Positions 52,325 to 60,882 of a stretch of 64,000 bases of DNA are shown here, piece after piece. A model generated the notes under the pieces. That model was not told where the DNA came from, did no database searches, and worked only from the letters and a program-made list of their open reading frames with translations. Each line of letters begins with the position of its first letter. Position 1 is the first letter of the stretch. The stretch is taken from NCBI RefSeq assembly GCF_052076105.1, contig NZ_CP197245.1, positions 2,604,001 to 2,668,000 on the forward strand, given 5' to 3'. This DNA is from Tardiphaga sp052076105 (lineage in GTDB: Bacteria > Pseudomonadota > Alphaproteobacteria > Rhizobiales > Xanthobacteraceae). A program made the translations under genes and the position numbers.

Positions 52325-53158
52325 TTAGGCCGCCTGCTCGGCGTGCCCTGCCATGCTGCGACGACGCCATAGCGCGCCGATCGCCAAGACTACGAAGATG
52401 CCGGCCAGGCCGCAAAGGATCTCGCCACCCGGACCATTATTGGTGAAGCGGATACCGCTGCCGAGCGAGGCCATCACGCTGTCGAGGTTGGCGCCGAACG
52501 CACCGCCAAAAGCGCTGTGCAGCAGCGGCATGATCGCCGGATCGGTGGCGATGACTTCGCCCGCGACCCAACCAAGCAGTGCGGCACCAAGCCAGACCAA
52601 CACAGGCATGCGGGTAAGCAGCGCCATGATCAGCGCCGCGCCGGCGACGATCAGCGGCACGCTGATCGCGAGGCCGAGGATCAGCAGCGGCACGCTGCCA
52701 TTGGCCGCAGCAGCCACGGCGATAACGTTGTCGAGGCTCATCACGATATCGGCGACGACCACGATCTGCACAGCGGCCCACAGATGCGAAGCGGCCTTCA
52801 CGCCGTCCTCTTCTTCCGGTTCGGGGACCAGCAGTTTGGCTGCGATGACGATAAGTGCGAGGCCGCCCACCAGCTTGAGATAGGGCAGCGCCATCAGCGA
52901 GGCGACGATACCGGTGAAGATGATACGGAGGATCACAGCGGCCGCGGCGCCGAGGATCATGCCCCACATGCGCTGCTTCGGCTCCAGGCCACGGCAGGCC
53001 AGTGCGATCACGAGGGCGTTGTCGCCGGAAAGCAGGACGTTGATCCAGATGATCTTGCCGACAGCGACCCAGAATGCGGGCTGCTGCATTTCGACCTGAA
53101 ACTGAACGAAAACCGACTTGATCGTCGCCGGATCGAGAATATGCAGCAACCAGTCCAC
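52325..53158 (-). CDS. TerC-family (YjbE-like) integral membrane protein
   Basis: A 277-residue protein with about seven hydrophobic helices. IIWINVLLSGDNALVIALAC carries the conserved N-x4-GDNAL motif and VVVADIVMSLDNVIAVAAAA carries the second, symmetric SLDN motif. These Asp and Asn residues are thought to bind metal. TerC/YjbE/YkoY proteins are linked to manganese or calcium handling and tellurite response. The start is GTG, with AAGGGG upstream. There is a bidirectional terminator on its downstream side. Confidence 0.92.
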   Translation of the reverse strand: MDWLLHILDPATIKSVFVQFQVEMQQPAFWVAVGKIIWINVLLSGDNALVIALACRGLEPKQRMWGMILGAAAAVILRIIFTGIVASLMALPYLKLVGGLALIVIAAKLLVPEPEEEDGVKAASHLWAAVQIVVVADIVMSLDNVIAVAAAANGSVPLLILGLAISVPLIVAGAALIMALLTRMPVLVWLGAALLGWVAGEVIATDPAIMPLLHSAFGGAFGANLDSVMASLGSGIRFTNNGPGGEILCGLAGIFVVLAIGALWRRRSMAGHAEQAA

Positions 53159-53241
53159 GGCGCGCCCCTTTGTTTGTTCGTTTTGATTGGAAAGGTCGGC
53201 GCGCCCCCGCGCGCCGACCGGTCGTCAATTCGGCCGGAAGT

Positions 53242-53664
53242 TTAGCCGACGATCTCGTTGCCTGAGAAGAACTGTGCGATCTCGATCGCCGCAGTTTCCA
53301 GAGCGTCCGAACCATGCACCGAGTTCTCGCCGATCGACTTCGCGTGAAGCTTGCGGATGGTACCGTCGGCAGCCTTCGATGGATCGGTCGCGCCCATCAC
53401 GTCGCGATGCTTGAGGACGGCGTTCTCGCCTTCCAGAACCTGCACGACAACCGGACCCGAGGTCATGAAGTCCACCAGTTCACCGAAGAAGGGGCGTTCC
53501 TTGTGAACGGCGTAGAAGGTGCCGGCCTGTTCGCGGGTCATGCGAATACGCTTTTGCGCAACGATCCGCAGACCGGCCTTTTCGATCAGCGCGTTGATCG
53601 CACCGGTCAGATTACGCTCGGTCGCGTCGGGCTTCAGAATCGAAAAGGTACGCTCGATAGCCAT
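53242..53664 (-). CDS. ndk: Nucleoside diphosphate kinase
   Basis: A 140-residue NDK: MAIERTFSILKPDATERNLT at the start, IRMTREQAGTFYAVHKERPF, GPVVVQVLEGENAVLKHRDV and the active-site GENSVHGSDALETAAIEIA with the phosphorylated His. AAGGA precedes the ATG. It balances NTP and dNTP pools by moving phosphate from ATP. Confidence 0.97.
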   Translation of the reverse strand: MAIERTFSILKPDATERNLTGAINALIEKAGLRIVAQKRIRMTREQAGTFYAVHKERPFFGELVDFMTSGPVVVQVLEGENAVLKHRDVMGATDPSKAADGTIRKLHAKSIGENSVHGSDALETAAIEIAQFFSGNEIVG

Positions 53665-53943
53665 GATTTATCCTTGAATAACAGTCGCTGGAAGATGGCG
53701 GCTTATATCGACGCTATCTGGGAACGGCAAGCGATCCGTCCAAATGTCGCAGGCCCCATTTTGCCAAGTCCGGCACTGAAAATAACCGCGATGTCATCAA
53801 CATGAACCATTTCTGACAGGACTGGCTCGATCCGGTTCAGCTTTCCTCTCCTAGACTGCCTGCAATGACCCCGGCCAACGGCATTTGCCCCCGGCGCCAT
53901 GTTCACGGCAGGCGCAACACGCGCCGTACCAGAGGAGATGAGA

Positions 53944-54219
53944 ATGTTCCGCAAGATCGCACTGACTTTGGTTGCAGCGGCCTCATTGGGCGCCGCCGCG
54001 CTGGCTCCGACCTCGGCTTCTGCCTGGGGTGGCCACGGTGGATGGCACGGCGGTGGCTGGCATGGCGGCGGGTGGCATGGCGGATGGCATCGCGGCTGGG
54101 GCGGGCCCCGCTTCATCGGCGGGCCGGTATACGGCTATGGCGGCGGTGGATGTGTCGTTCGCCGGGTCGTTCCGACCCCGTGGGGTCCCCGTTGGCGGCT
54201 GGTCAATCGCTGCTACTGA
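53944..54219 (+). CDS. Small exported Gly/His/Trp-rich protein
   Basis: A 91-residue protein with a signal peptide (MFRKIALTLVAAASLGAAAL, ending SASA). The mature part is made of GGWHGGGWHGG repeats followed by a Cys-containing end (GGGCVVRRVVPTPWGPRWRL, then VNRCY). The histidines could bind metal, and the two Cys could form a disulfide. GAGGAGATGAGA provides the ribosome site. A terminator follows. The function is unknown. Confidence 0.75.
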   Translation: MFRKIALTLVAAASLGAAALAPTSASAWGGHGGWHGGGWHGGGWHGGWHRGWGGPRFIGGPVYGYGGGGCVVRRVVPTPWGPRWRLVNRCY

Positions 54220-54241
54220 CGTTCCGCTAGCAGAAAATACC

Positions 54242-54274
54242 GCCCGGCCGCTCCCTCGGCCGGGCTTTTTCTTT
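54242..54274 (+). terminator. Intrinsic terminator
   Basis: GCCCGGCCG-(CTCCCT)-CGGCCGGGC followed by TTTTTCTTT, 22 bases after the stop codon of the Gly/His-rich protein. Confidence 0.9.
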
Positions 54275-54396
54275 GCGGATCCCATCGATTCATCGAATTT
54301 TGACTCAAACAGCCTCAAATCCATAAATCTTGAAACAATTTCGGCCCGCACGACTTGCCGTAGTGTCATTCAACTGCCACGAACACCGGAAAGACG

Positions 54397-54576
54397 ATGC
54401 AGAACCAAATCACCAGGGATGGCGAAGAGCACATCGACCGCGCGACGAGCGCGGCGATCTGCAATGCCATCGGCGAACGGTTGCGCCGCGATATTGGTCC
54501 GGACGACGCACTGCCCTCTCATTTGCAGATGCTGGTCGATCAGATGCAGCGGCAGGACGAAAAGGGCGGCCGCTAA
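54397..54576 (+). CDS. 59-residue protein, possibly NepR-like anti-sigma factor
   Basis: ATG with GGAAAG upstream opens a 59-residue frame ending in TAA. The central helix region ICNAIGERLRRDIGPDDALP followed by SHLQMLVDQM resembles the NepR core (IGxxLRxxY...P.P.RL..LL..L), an anti-sigma factor for EcfG in the general stress response of alphaproteobacteria. The usual Tyr after LR is missing here (Asp-Ile), and phyR or ecfG are not adjacent. It may be a paralogue or a coincidence. Confidence 0.5.
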   Translation: MQNQITRDGEEHIDRATSAAICNAIGERLRRDIGPDDALPSHLQMLVDQMQRQDEKGGR

Positions 54577-54653
54577 CGGCAAAGTGCCACAAGCGCGTAC
54601 CGTCCGTCGCAAATCGGGGTTGCCTTTGTGCGTCGCAGCGGTGACAACCCCGC

Positions 54654-56516
54654 ATGCTTTCCATCACAGACATTTCGATCCGGATCGCCGGTCGCCTGCT
54701 CATTGAAGAGAGCACCGTACAGATCGCGCCGGGTGCCCGCGTGGGTTTCGTTGGACGTAACGGCGTCGGCAAATCGACGCTTTTTCACGCCATTCGCGGC
54801 GATCTGGCCACCGAAACCGGGAGTATCTCGATCCCGCCGCGCTGGCGTATCGGCAGCCTCGCCCAGGAGGCGCCTGACGGTCCCGAAAGCCTGATCACCG
54901 TCGTGCTGAAAGCGGATCTCGAGCGCGACGCACTCCTGAAGGAGGCAGAAACCGCTACCGACCCGGACCGGATCGCCGAGATCCAGACCCGCCTCGTCGA
55001 TATCGATGCGCATTCAGCGCCTGCCCGCGCCGCAGCAATCCTGAGCGGCCTTGGCTTCTCGGCCGAAGCCCAGTTGCGCTCCTGTTCGGAATTCTCCGGC
55101 GGCTGGCGCATGCGTGTCGCGCTGGCTGCAACGCTGTTCTCGGCGCCGGATCTGTTGTTGCTGGACGAGCCGACCAACTATCTCGATCTCGAAGGCACGC
55201 TGTGGCTTGAGGACCATCTCGCGAACTATCCGCGAACGGTCATCGTCATCAGCCATGACCGCGATCTGCTCGATACGTCGGTCAACGAGATCCTACATCT
55301 CGATCGCGGCAAGCTCGTGCACTATCGCGGCACTTACTCCAATTACGAAGAGTTCCGCGCCAACAAGGAGGCGCTCGACGCTAAGAACATCAAGCGTCAG
55401 GAAGCCGAGCGCAAGCGGCTGCAGGACTTCGTCGACCGCTTCAAGGCCAAGGCCTCCAAGGCACGTCAGGCACAATCGCGTGTGAAGATGCTGGAGCGCA
55501 TGAAGCCAATCTCGGCGCTGGTCACCCAAGACGTGCGCGAGATCGTCTTCCCTGCGCCCGAGAAGATCCTGTCGCCGCCGATTCTTGCGGTGGACAACGT
55601 CTCGGTCGGCTATGAGCCCGGAAAGCCGGTACTCAATCAGGTGACACTCCGGATCGATACCGAGGATCGCATTGCCCTGCTCGGCTCCAACGGCAACGGC
55701 AAGTCGACGCTGGTCAAGCTGCTGGCGAACAAGCTCAAGCCGTTTTCGGGATCGATCACACGCGCGGACAAGCTTTCGATTGCCTACTTCGCCCAGCATC
55801 AGCTCGACGAGCTCGTGATGGACAACTCCGTCTACGATCACGTGCGCAAGCTCATGCCGGACATGCCGGAATCGAAAATCCGCGCGCGCGCCGGCAATAT
55901 CGGTTTTTCCGGCAAGGCCGCAGATACGGTCGTGAAGAGCCTGTCCGGCGGCGAAAAGGCACGTCTCCTGCTCGGGCTCGCGACTTTCTACGGTCCGAAC
56001 ATGATCATTCTGGACGAACCAACCAACCATCTCGATATCGACAGCCGCGCAGCGCTGGCCGAGGCGATCAACGAATTTCCCGGCGCAGTAATCATGGTCT
56101 CCCATGATCGCTACCTGATCGAAGCCTGCGCCGATCAGCTCTGGGTCGTCGCCGACCGTACGGTCACCAATTTCGACGGCGACCTCGACGACTATCGCAA
56201 GATCGTCATGCAAAGCCGGGGCACGCGCACGCCGGCACGCGACCGCGCCAGCACGGATCGCGAAAAGCTTGCTAAACCGAAAGAGCGGAAGATCCCGCTC
56301 AAGCAGCAGGTCGCAGACGCGGAAGCCGAGATGGAGCGCATCACCGGCATCATTGCCAAGATCGATACCGCATTGGCGTTGCCCGACCTCTTCAAGAAGG
56401 ATCCGAAGCAAGCCACTCAACTCACCAAGGCGCGCGCGGCTGCGGCAGACGCATTGCAACGCGCCGAAGAGCAATGGCTGAACGCGAGTTCTCTGTACGA
56501 AGAAGCGAGCGGCTGA
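54654..56516 (+). CDS. ABC-F family ATPase (ribosome-associated)
   Basis: A 620-residue protein with two ABC domains and no membrane part. Walker A motifs are GRNGVGKSTLFHA and GSNGNGKSTLVKL. Signature motifs are FSGGWRMRVALAATLF and LSGGEKARLLLGLA, each with an LDEPTNYLD or LDEPTNHLD Walker B. The linker between domains (about 240-300) is charged and helical. A C-terminal coiled coil (about 530-620, KQQVADAEAEMERITGIIAK) resembles that of Uup/YheS. ABC-F proteins act on stalled ribosomes or on ribosome assembly. It is a single gene. Confidence 0.93.
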   Translation: MLSITDISIRIAGRLLIEESTVQIAPGARVGFVGRNGVGKSTLFHAIRGDLATETGSISIPPRWRIGSLAQEAPDGPESLITVVLKADLERDALLKEAETATDPDRIAEIQTRLVDIDAHSAPARAAAILSGLGFSAEAQLRSCSEFSGGWRMRVALAATLFSAPDLLLLDEPTNYLDLEGTLWLEDHLANYPRTVIVISHDRDLLDTSVNEILHLDRGKLVHYRGTYSNYEEFRANKEALDAKNIKRQEAERKRLQDFVDRFKAKASKARQAQSRVKMLERMKPISALVTQDVREIVFPAPEKILSPPILAVDNVSVGYEPGKPVLNQVTLRIDTEDRIALLGSNGNGKSTLVKLLANKLKPFSGSITRADKLSIAYFAQHQLDELVMDNSVYDHVRKLMPDMPESKIRARAGNIGFSGKAADTVVKSLSGGEKARLLLGLATFYGPNMIILDEPTNHLDIDSRAALAEAINEFPGAVIMVSHDRYLIEACADQLWVVADRTVTNFDGDLDDYRKIVMQSRGTRTPARDRASTDREKLAKPKERKIPLKQQVADAEAEMERITGIIAKIDTALALPDLFKKDPKQATQLTKARAAAADALQRAEEQWLNASSLYEEASG

Positions 56517-56555
56517 AAACGCAGCCGCCGCTTACTTCCAAATCTTCATGAAAAA

Positions 56556-57101
56556 TCAGGTCGCGGCGCGCTTTTTAGCCTTCGGACGCGCGGTCTTGGG
56601 CTGCTCAACTTCCGGACCACGTTCAACCACGGTCAGACGGCCGGACGTAAATGTATAGATACCAGCGCGCGGACCACGCAGATAGGTCAGCACGGCAACG
56701 CGATCACCGCGCGGGTTGGTCGAGAGGCTGACATTGTCGGGCGCGCCTGCACCGCGCGCCACGTCGCATTCCGTGTGGCCAAGCGCCACGACGCCAGTTT
56801 GAACCGGCGCACCTGCGGTACCATCGGCAAGCGCGTTGGCATCACGCGGCGCCATGCCCGGACACGCACCGTCAGCGCTGATGAGATCCTGCGGACTGAC
56901 CGCCTGCTCAGGCGACAGCGGCGGCGTCTCGATCGAAACATTCTTGATGAATACGCGACCTGGCTTGGAGAACCAGTCGGCATCCTTGGACAGCAGATCC
57001 GTGGAGAATGCGTCACCGCCCACGCCGGCGCAGCCAGCAAGCAATGGCGCAGCAAGCAGCAGCACGAGCAGACCGTTTCGATGAAGCTTTTCTTGTCGCA
57101 C
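56556..57101 (-). CDS. Lipoprotein of unknown function
   Basis: About 181 residues from the GTG at 57101. The start VRQEKLHRNG is followed by a hydrophobic run LLVLLLAAPLLAGCAG, a typical lipobox with Cys. The mature part has NVSIETPPLSPEQAVSPQDL, two cysteines (GACPGMAP and TECDVARG) and an ordered C-terminal region (DRVAVLTYLRGPRAGIYTFT) that resembles rhizobial outer-membrane lipoproteins. It ends in a basic tail (ARPKAKKRAAT). The frame is open to 57206, so the start is uncertain. It converges with the ABC-F gene. Confidence 0.75.
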   Translation of the reverse strand: MRQEKLHRNGLLVLLLAAPLLAGCAGVGGDAFSTDLLSKDADWFSKPGRVFIKNVSIETPPLSPEQAVSPQDLISADGACPGMAPRDANALADGTAGAPVQTGVVALGHTECDVARGAGAPDNVSLSTNPRGDRVAVLTYLRGPRAGIYTFTSGRLTVVERGPEVEQPKTARPKAKKRAAT

Positions 57102-57233
57102 GATTACGCAACCCCAAGACAGGCGATAAGCGCCTGTAACATCATTCATTTGCGGCACCACCATGACACAGCGGTGGATACCGGTGAGGAAATCTACAAT
57201 TATCATTAATTGCAGCAGATCGCCAATCGGCAG

Positions 57234-57686
57234 CTAATTCTTGCGCTGCCACCGACCGCGTTCATCGGTCTGCCAGTAAGTGGCGGTAAAGCCCCTCGCC
57301 TTGCAGTCAGTCCAGGCTGCTCGCGCTGCAGCGAGCGCATCGGCATCATCGCCGTTGAATACCAGCACCATACGCTCATAACCGTCGGCATCTGCCGGCA
57401 CCGCCGCGCTGTCCACAAGGAACCGGACCTGGGCACGATTGGGATTGCCCTCTTCTATCGCGAGAATGATCGGTTGATCTGCAGCGTCTGCCACACGCCA
57501 GGTGGCGTGTGGCAGAAATGAATCGTCACGATAGGTCCACAGATGCGCATCGAGCGCATCGGCACGTTCTTCTGATGTAGATTGCACGACGACACGCCAG
57601 CCGCGCTCGAGCGACTTCTCGAGCAGCGGCGGCAGCACGCTCTCCAGCGTCATGTTCTGCAGGTGATAGAACAGGACCTCGGTCAT
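57234..57686 (-). CDS. holC: DNA polymerase III chi subunit
   Basis: A 150-residue HolC: EVLFYHLQNMTLESVLPPLL at the start, GWRVVVQSTSEERADALDAH, WTYRDDSFLPHATWRV and a Rossmann-like end with YERMVLVFNGDDADALAAAR. It links the clamp loader to SSB during replication. It starts nine bases after the pepA stop on the same strand, a pairing seen in many proteobacteria, so the two are co-transcribed. Confidence 0.93.
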   Translation of the reverse strand: MTEVLFYHLQNMTLESVLPPLLEKSLERGWRVVVQSTSEERADALDAHLWTYRDDSFLPHATWRVADAADQPIILAIEEGNPNRAQVRFLVDSAAVPADADGYERMVLVFNGDDADALAAARAAWTDCKARGFTATYWQTDERGRWQRKN

Positions 57687-57695
57687 CGTGTCGGA

Positions 57696-59198
57696 CTACT
57701 TCTTCGCCTCGTAATAGTCGGCAACAAGCCGATCCAGCAGCCGCACGCCGTAACCCGAACCCCAGCTCTGATTAATCTCGGTCTTCGGCGCACCCATGGC
57801 GGTGCCGGCGATATCGAGATGCGCCCACGGCGTATCGTCGACGAAACGCTGCAGGAACTGCGCAGCAGTGATCGAGCCGCCATTGCGCGTGCCGGTGTTC
57901 TTCATGTCGGCGAATTGCGAGTCGATTTGCTTGTCGTATTCCGGACCGAGCGGCATCCGCCAGACACGTTCGCCGGTGGCCTGCCCGACGGTGGACAGAC
58001 GCTCTGCGAGTTCGTCATTGTTCGAGAACATGCCAGCATATTCGGTCCCGAGCGCGACCATGATCGCACCGGTCAGCGTCGCCAGATCGACCATGAATTT
58101 CGGCTTGAACTTCTTCGCCACATACCAAAGCACATCAGCCAGTACGAGGCGGCCTTCAGCGTCGGTGTTGATGATTTCGATGGTCTGACCGGACATCGAT
58201 GTCACGATGTCGCCTGGACGCTGCGCGTTGCCGTCCGGCATGTTTTCGACGATGCCGATGGCGCCAACCACATTGACCTTGGCCTTGCGGCCGGCGAGCG
58301 CATGCATCAGGCCAACGACGCAGGCTGCGCCGCCCATGTCGCCCTTCATGTCTTCCATGCTGCCGGCCGGCTTGATGGAGATGCCACCTGTATCGAAGGT
58401 CACGCCCTTGCCGATAAAGGCGACGGGCTGCTCGCCCTTCTTGCCACCGTTCCAGCGCATCACCACCATACGGCCGGGACGCACAGACCCTTGGGACACG
58501 CCAAGCAGCGCGCCCATGCCAAGCTTGGTCATCGCCTTGACGTCGAGCACTTCGACCGTGACGCCGAGCTTCTTTAACTCACCGGCGCGGCGCGCAAATT
58601 CGGCGGGAAACAGCACGTTTGGCGGCTCGTTCACGAGTTCGCGGGCCAGCACGACACCATTGACGATATGATTGCCCGGCGCAAAGGCCTTCTTGGCCGC
58701 GGCGACGTCGCTGACGGCCAACGAAACCGCGACATTGCCTGACGCCTCGTCAGTATCCTTCTTTTTGGTTTTGTAACGATCGAACTTGTAGGCGCGCAGC
58801 AGTACACCAGAGGCGACCGATGCCGCCTGCTCCGCCGTCATAGGCCCCGAAGCCAACTCTGCGATGACGGTCACCGCCTCGTTGCTGGTGCCGACCTTCC
58901 CGGCGAGCACGCCACCGAATTTCAACAGGTCGGTTTCCTTGAGATCAGCCAGCTTGCCGGTACCGATCACGATGAGACGCGACGCCTTGATGCCGTCAGG
59001 GGCAAGAATGTCGAGCGCTGATGCACTTTTGCCCTTGAACTTGCTGGTCCCGGCCGCGCGTTTCACAGTCGTCGCCGCGTCCCCCAGGGCCTTGGTGGCG
59101 GCAGGGCCGAATTTCAATGCTTCATCACAGAACACCACGAGAACACCGCGCACGGCAGTGGCAAACGGAACAAAGCCGACCTTGACGGCGTCGGACAT
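57696..59198 (-). CDS. pepA: Leucyl aminopeptidase (cytosol aminopeptidase, PepA)
   Basis: A 500-residue M17 peptidase. The N-terminal macro-like domain (about 1-165) is followed by the metal-binding catalytic domain: AFIGKGVTFDTGGISIKPAG (Lys and Asp), MEDMKGDMGGAACVVG, IINTDAEGRLVLADVLWYV as the family signature, and TLTGAIMVALGTEYAG. ATG at 59198 (MSDAVKVG) has GGAGG at good spacing; a long upstream frame to 59510 is not family-like. It removes N-terminal residues from peptides and may also bind DNA as in E. coli. Confidence 0.95.
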   Translation of the reverse strand: MSDAVKVGFVPFATAVRGVLVVFCDEALKFGPAATKALGDAATTVKRAAGTSKFKGKSASALDILAPDGIKASRLIVIGTGKLADLKETDLLKFGGVLAGKVGTSNEAVTVIAELASGPMTAEQAASVASGVLLRAYKFDRYKTKKKDTDEASGNVAVSLAVSDVAAAKKAFAPGNHIVNGVVLARELVNEPPNVLFPAEFARRAGELKKLGVTVEVLDVKAMTKLGMGALLGVSQGSVRPGRMVVMRWNGGKKGEQPVAFIGKGVTFDTGGISIKPAGSMEDMKGDMGGAACVVGLMHALAGRKAKVNVVGAIGIVENMPDGNAQRPGDIVTSMSGQTIEIINTDAEGRLVLADVLWYVAKKFKPKFMVDLATLTGAIMVALGTEYAGMFSNNDELAERLSTVGQATGERVWRMPLGPEYDKQIDSQFADMKNTGTRNGGSITAAQFLQRFVDDTPWAHLDIAGTAMGAPKTEINQSWGSGYGVRLLDRLVADYYEAKK

Positions 59199-59712
59199 GG
59201 CAAATTCCTCCAGAAGAATCAGGCTGTCGCAGGGGTCGGCGCGGAATCCGGTCAGTGCGGCGGGGTTCAAGTGTTTTGTTGTCGTCGCAGCGCGAACCGT
59301 CAAGACGGGTTCTGACCGAAACCGCCAAGGATCGATAGTTTTATCGATAGTTTCTTGTGTCCCCCGAGGGAAACCAAACCGCACGTAACCCACGATTCGG
59401 GTATTGCCTGTGTCCGAATGGGCCGACTCTGGCCTTAGCTGACGGCCTTGCCAACGAATGGGCCTTACCGACTGGCCCAGTTCCTCGCCACCACGCGAGT
59501 TGCGGGGCATTTCAGTGGCCCGAGGGACACATCGGGCACATAATTAACCATATCTTGAGCGAGCCATCCCCCGGCCATTTTGTTGACCAATCAAAGGGAT
59601 GCTAAGTGAGGTGATGGACTTCTGAAGATCGCAGCATGTCCTTGGGGGTCTCCCGCGCGGAGATTGGACATACAGGCGGCTTTAACCACCGGAACGGGGA
59701 TTGATCGGACCA
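59199..59712. other. Divergent intergenic region, 514 bases
   Basis: This carries the promoters of pepA (leftward) and of the lpt operon (rightward). Two adjacent 12-base copies, ATCGATAGTTTT and ATCGATAGTTTC, lie at 59331-59354. An AT-rich patch at about 59538-59560 (ATAATTAACCATATC) is a possible promoter. No gene is supported. Confidence 0.5.
59331..59354. repeat. Tandem 12-base direct repeat upstream of pepA
   Basis: ATCGATAGTTTT is followed immediately by ATCGATAGTTTC (eleven of twelve bases the same), each containing the palindrome ATCGAT. It lies 133 bases before the pepA start. It could be a tandem regulator site. Confidence 0.5.
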
Positions 59713-60882
59713 ATGGGGTCTATCGACAGGTATATCTTCCGCACGACGCTGGCGTCGTTTGCGGTGGTTCTGGTCAGCCTGACGGGCGTGATCTGGATCA
59801 CGCAGGCGCTGCGCGGAATCGACCTGATGACGAGCCAGGGTCAGACTATTCTGACGTTCCTCGGCGTCACCAGCCTTGCGATTCCCGTTCTCGTTCTGAT
59901 CATTGCTCCGATCGCCCTGATGATCGCGGTGTCCCACACCCTGACCAAGCTCGCCACCGATTCCGAAATCATCGTGATGAATGCCGCCGGCCTGTCGCCG
60001 CAACGGCTGTTTCGTCCCTTCCTGTTCGCGACAATCGTCGTATCGCTGCTCGTGGCTTTCATTGGCTCATATCTGGCACCGGACGGCATGCGCCGGCTGA
60101 AGCGCTGGGACGCCGAGATCACCGCCGACGTGTTGGCGAATATCCTGCAGCCAGGCCGCTTCGCGCAGCTCGACCAGAACCTGACCATCCGCGTCCGGGA
60201 GCGTCAGCCCGGCGGATTACTGGTGGGCATCTTCGTGGACGATCGCCGCGACCCAAAGGAGCGCGTCACCATCATTGCCGACCATGGCACGGTGCTGAAA
60301 AACAAGGATGGTTCATTCCTGATCCTGGAAGACGGCAATCTGCAGCGCTTCGAAACCGGCAAGACCGACCCCGCCATGGTGGCGTTCGGCCGTTATGCTT
60401 TCGATATGTCGAAATTCTCTAATCGCAGCCAGGACGTTACCTACGGAATTCGTGAACGTTATCTCTGGGAATTGACGGCGCCGCCCGTGGATGACCCGCT
60501 TTACAAGCAGGTGCCGCGGCAGTTCAGCGCCGAGATGCACGACCGCCTGATGGCGCCGATCTATCCGCTGGCCTTTGCCGCCCTGACCTTCGCATTCCTG
60601 GGCTCGCCACGGACCACGCGGCAGAGCCGCAACTTCTCGATGGGCAGCGCGATTGCCGCAGTGTTCGGCCTGCGCATGGCGGGCTTTGCCTGCTCCGTCG
60701 TGGCAGCGAAATCGGACTTCGCCGCACCGCTTCAATATGCCCTGCTGGCCGCCGCGATCGGCGTCAGCTTCTGGATCATCTCTGCCGGGATCGTGGTGGA
60801 ACCGCCGGCGAAGCTGGTGGAAGCAATCAACAGATCCAACGAGCGGTTGTTGCGCCTCTTCCGACGGCCAGCCGCCGCATGA
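59713..60882 (+). CDS. lptF: LPS export permease LptF
   Basis: A 389-residue YjgP/YjgQ-family permease: MGSIDRYIFRTTLASFAVVL at the start, TM helices at about 12-35, 55-80 and 100-120, a periplasmic beta-jellyroll-like middle (about 140-260), and three further helices at the end (LAFAALTFAFLGSPRTTRQ, then FWIISAGIVVEP). With LptG and LptB it extracts LPS from the inner membrane. ATG at 59713 is preferred over a TTG at 59701. lptG overlaps its stop by four bases. Confidence 0.94.
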   Translation: MGSIDRYIFRTTLASFAVVLVSLTGVIWITQALRGIDLMTSQGQTILTFLGVTSLAIPVLVLIIAPIALMIAVSHTLTKLATDSEIIVMNAAGLSPQRLFRPFLFATIVVSLLVAFIGSYLAPDGMRRLKRWDAEITADVLANILQPGRFAQLDQNLTIRVRERQPGGLLVGIFVDDRRDPKERVTIIADHGTVLKNKDGSFLILEDGNLQRFETGKTDPAMVAFGRYAFDMSKFSNRSQDVTYGIRERYLWELTAPPVDDPLYKQVPRQFSAEMHDRLMAPIYPLAFAALTFAFLGSPRTTRQSRNFSMGSAIAAVFGLRMAGFACSVVAAKSDFAAPLQYALLAAAIGVSFWIISAGIVVEPPAKLVEAINRSNERLLRLFRRPAAA

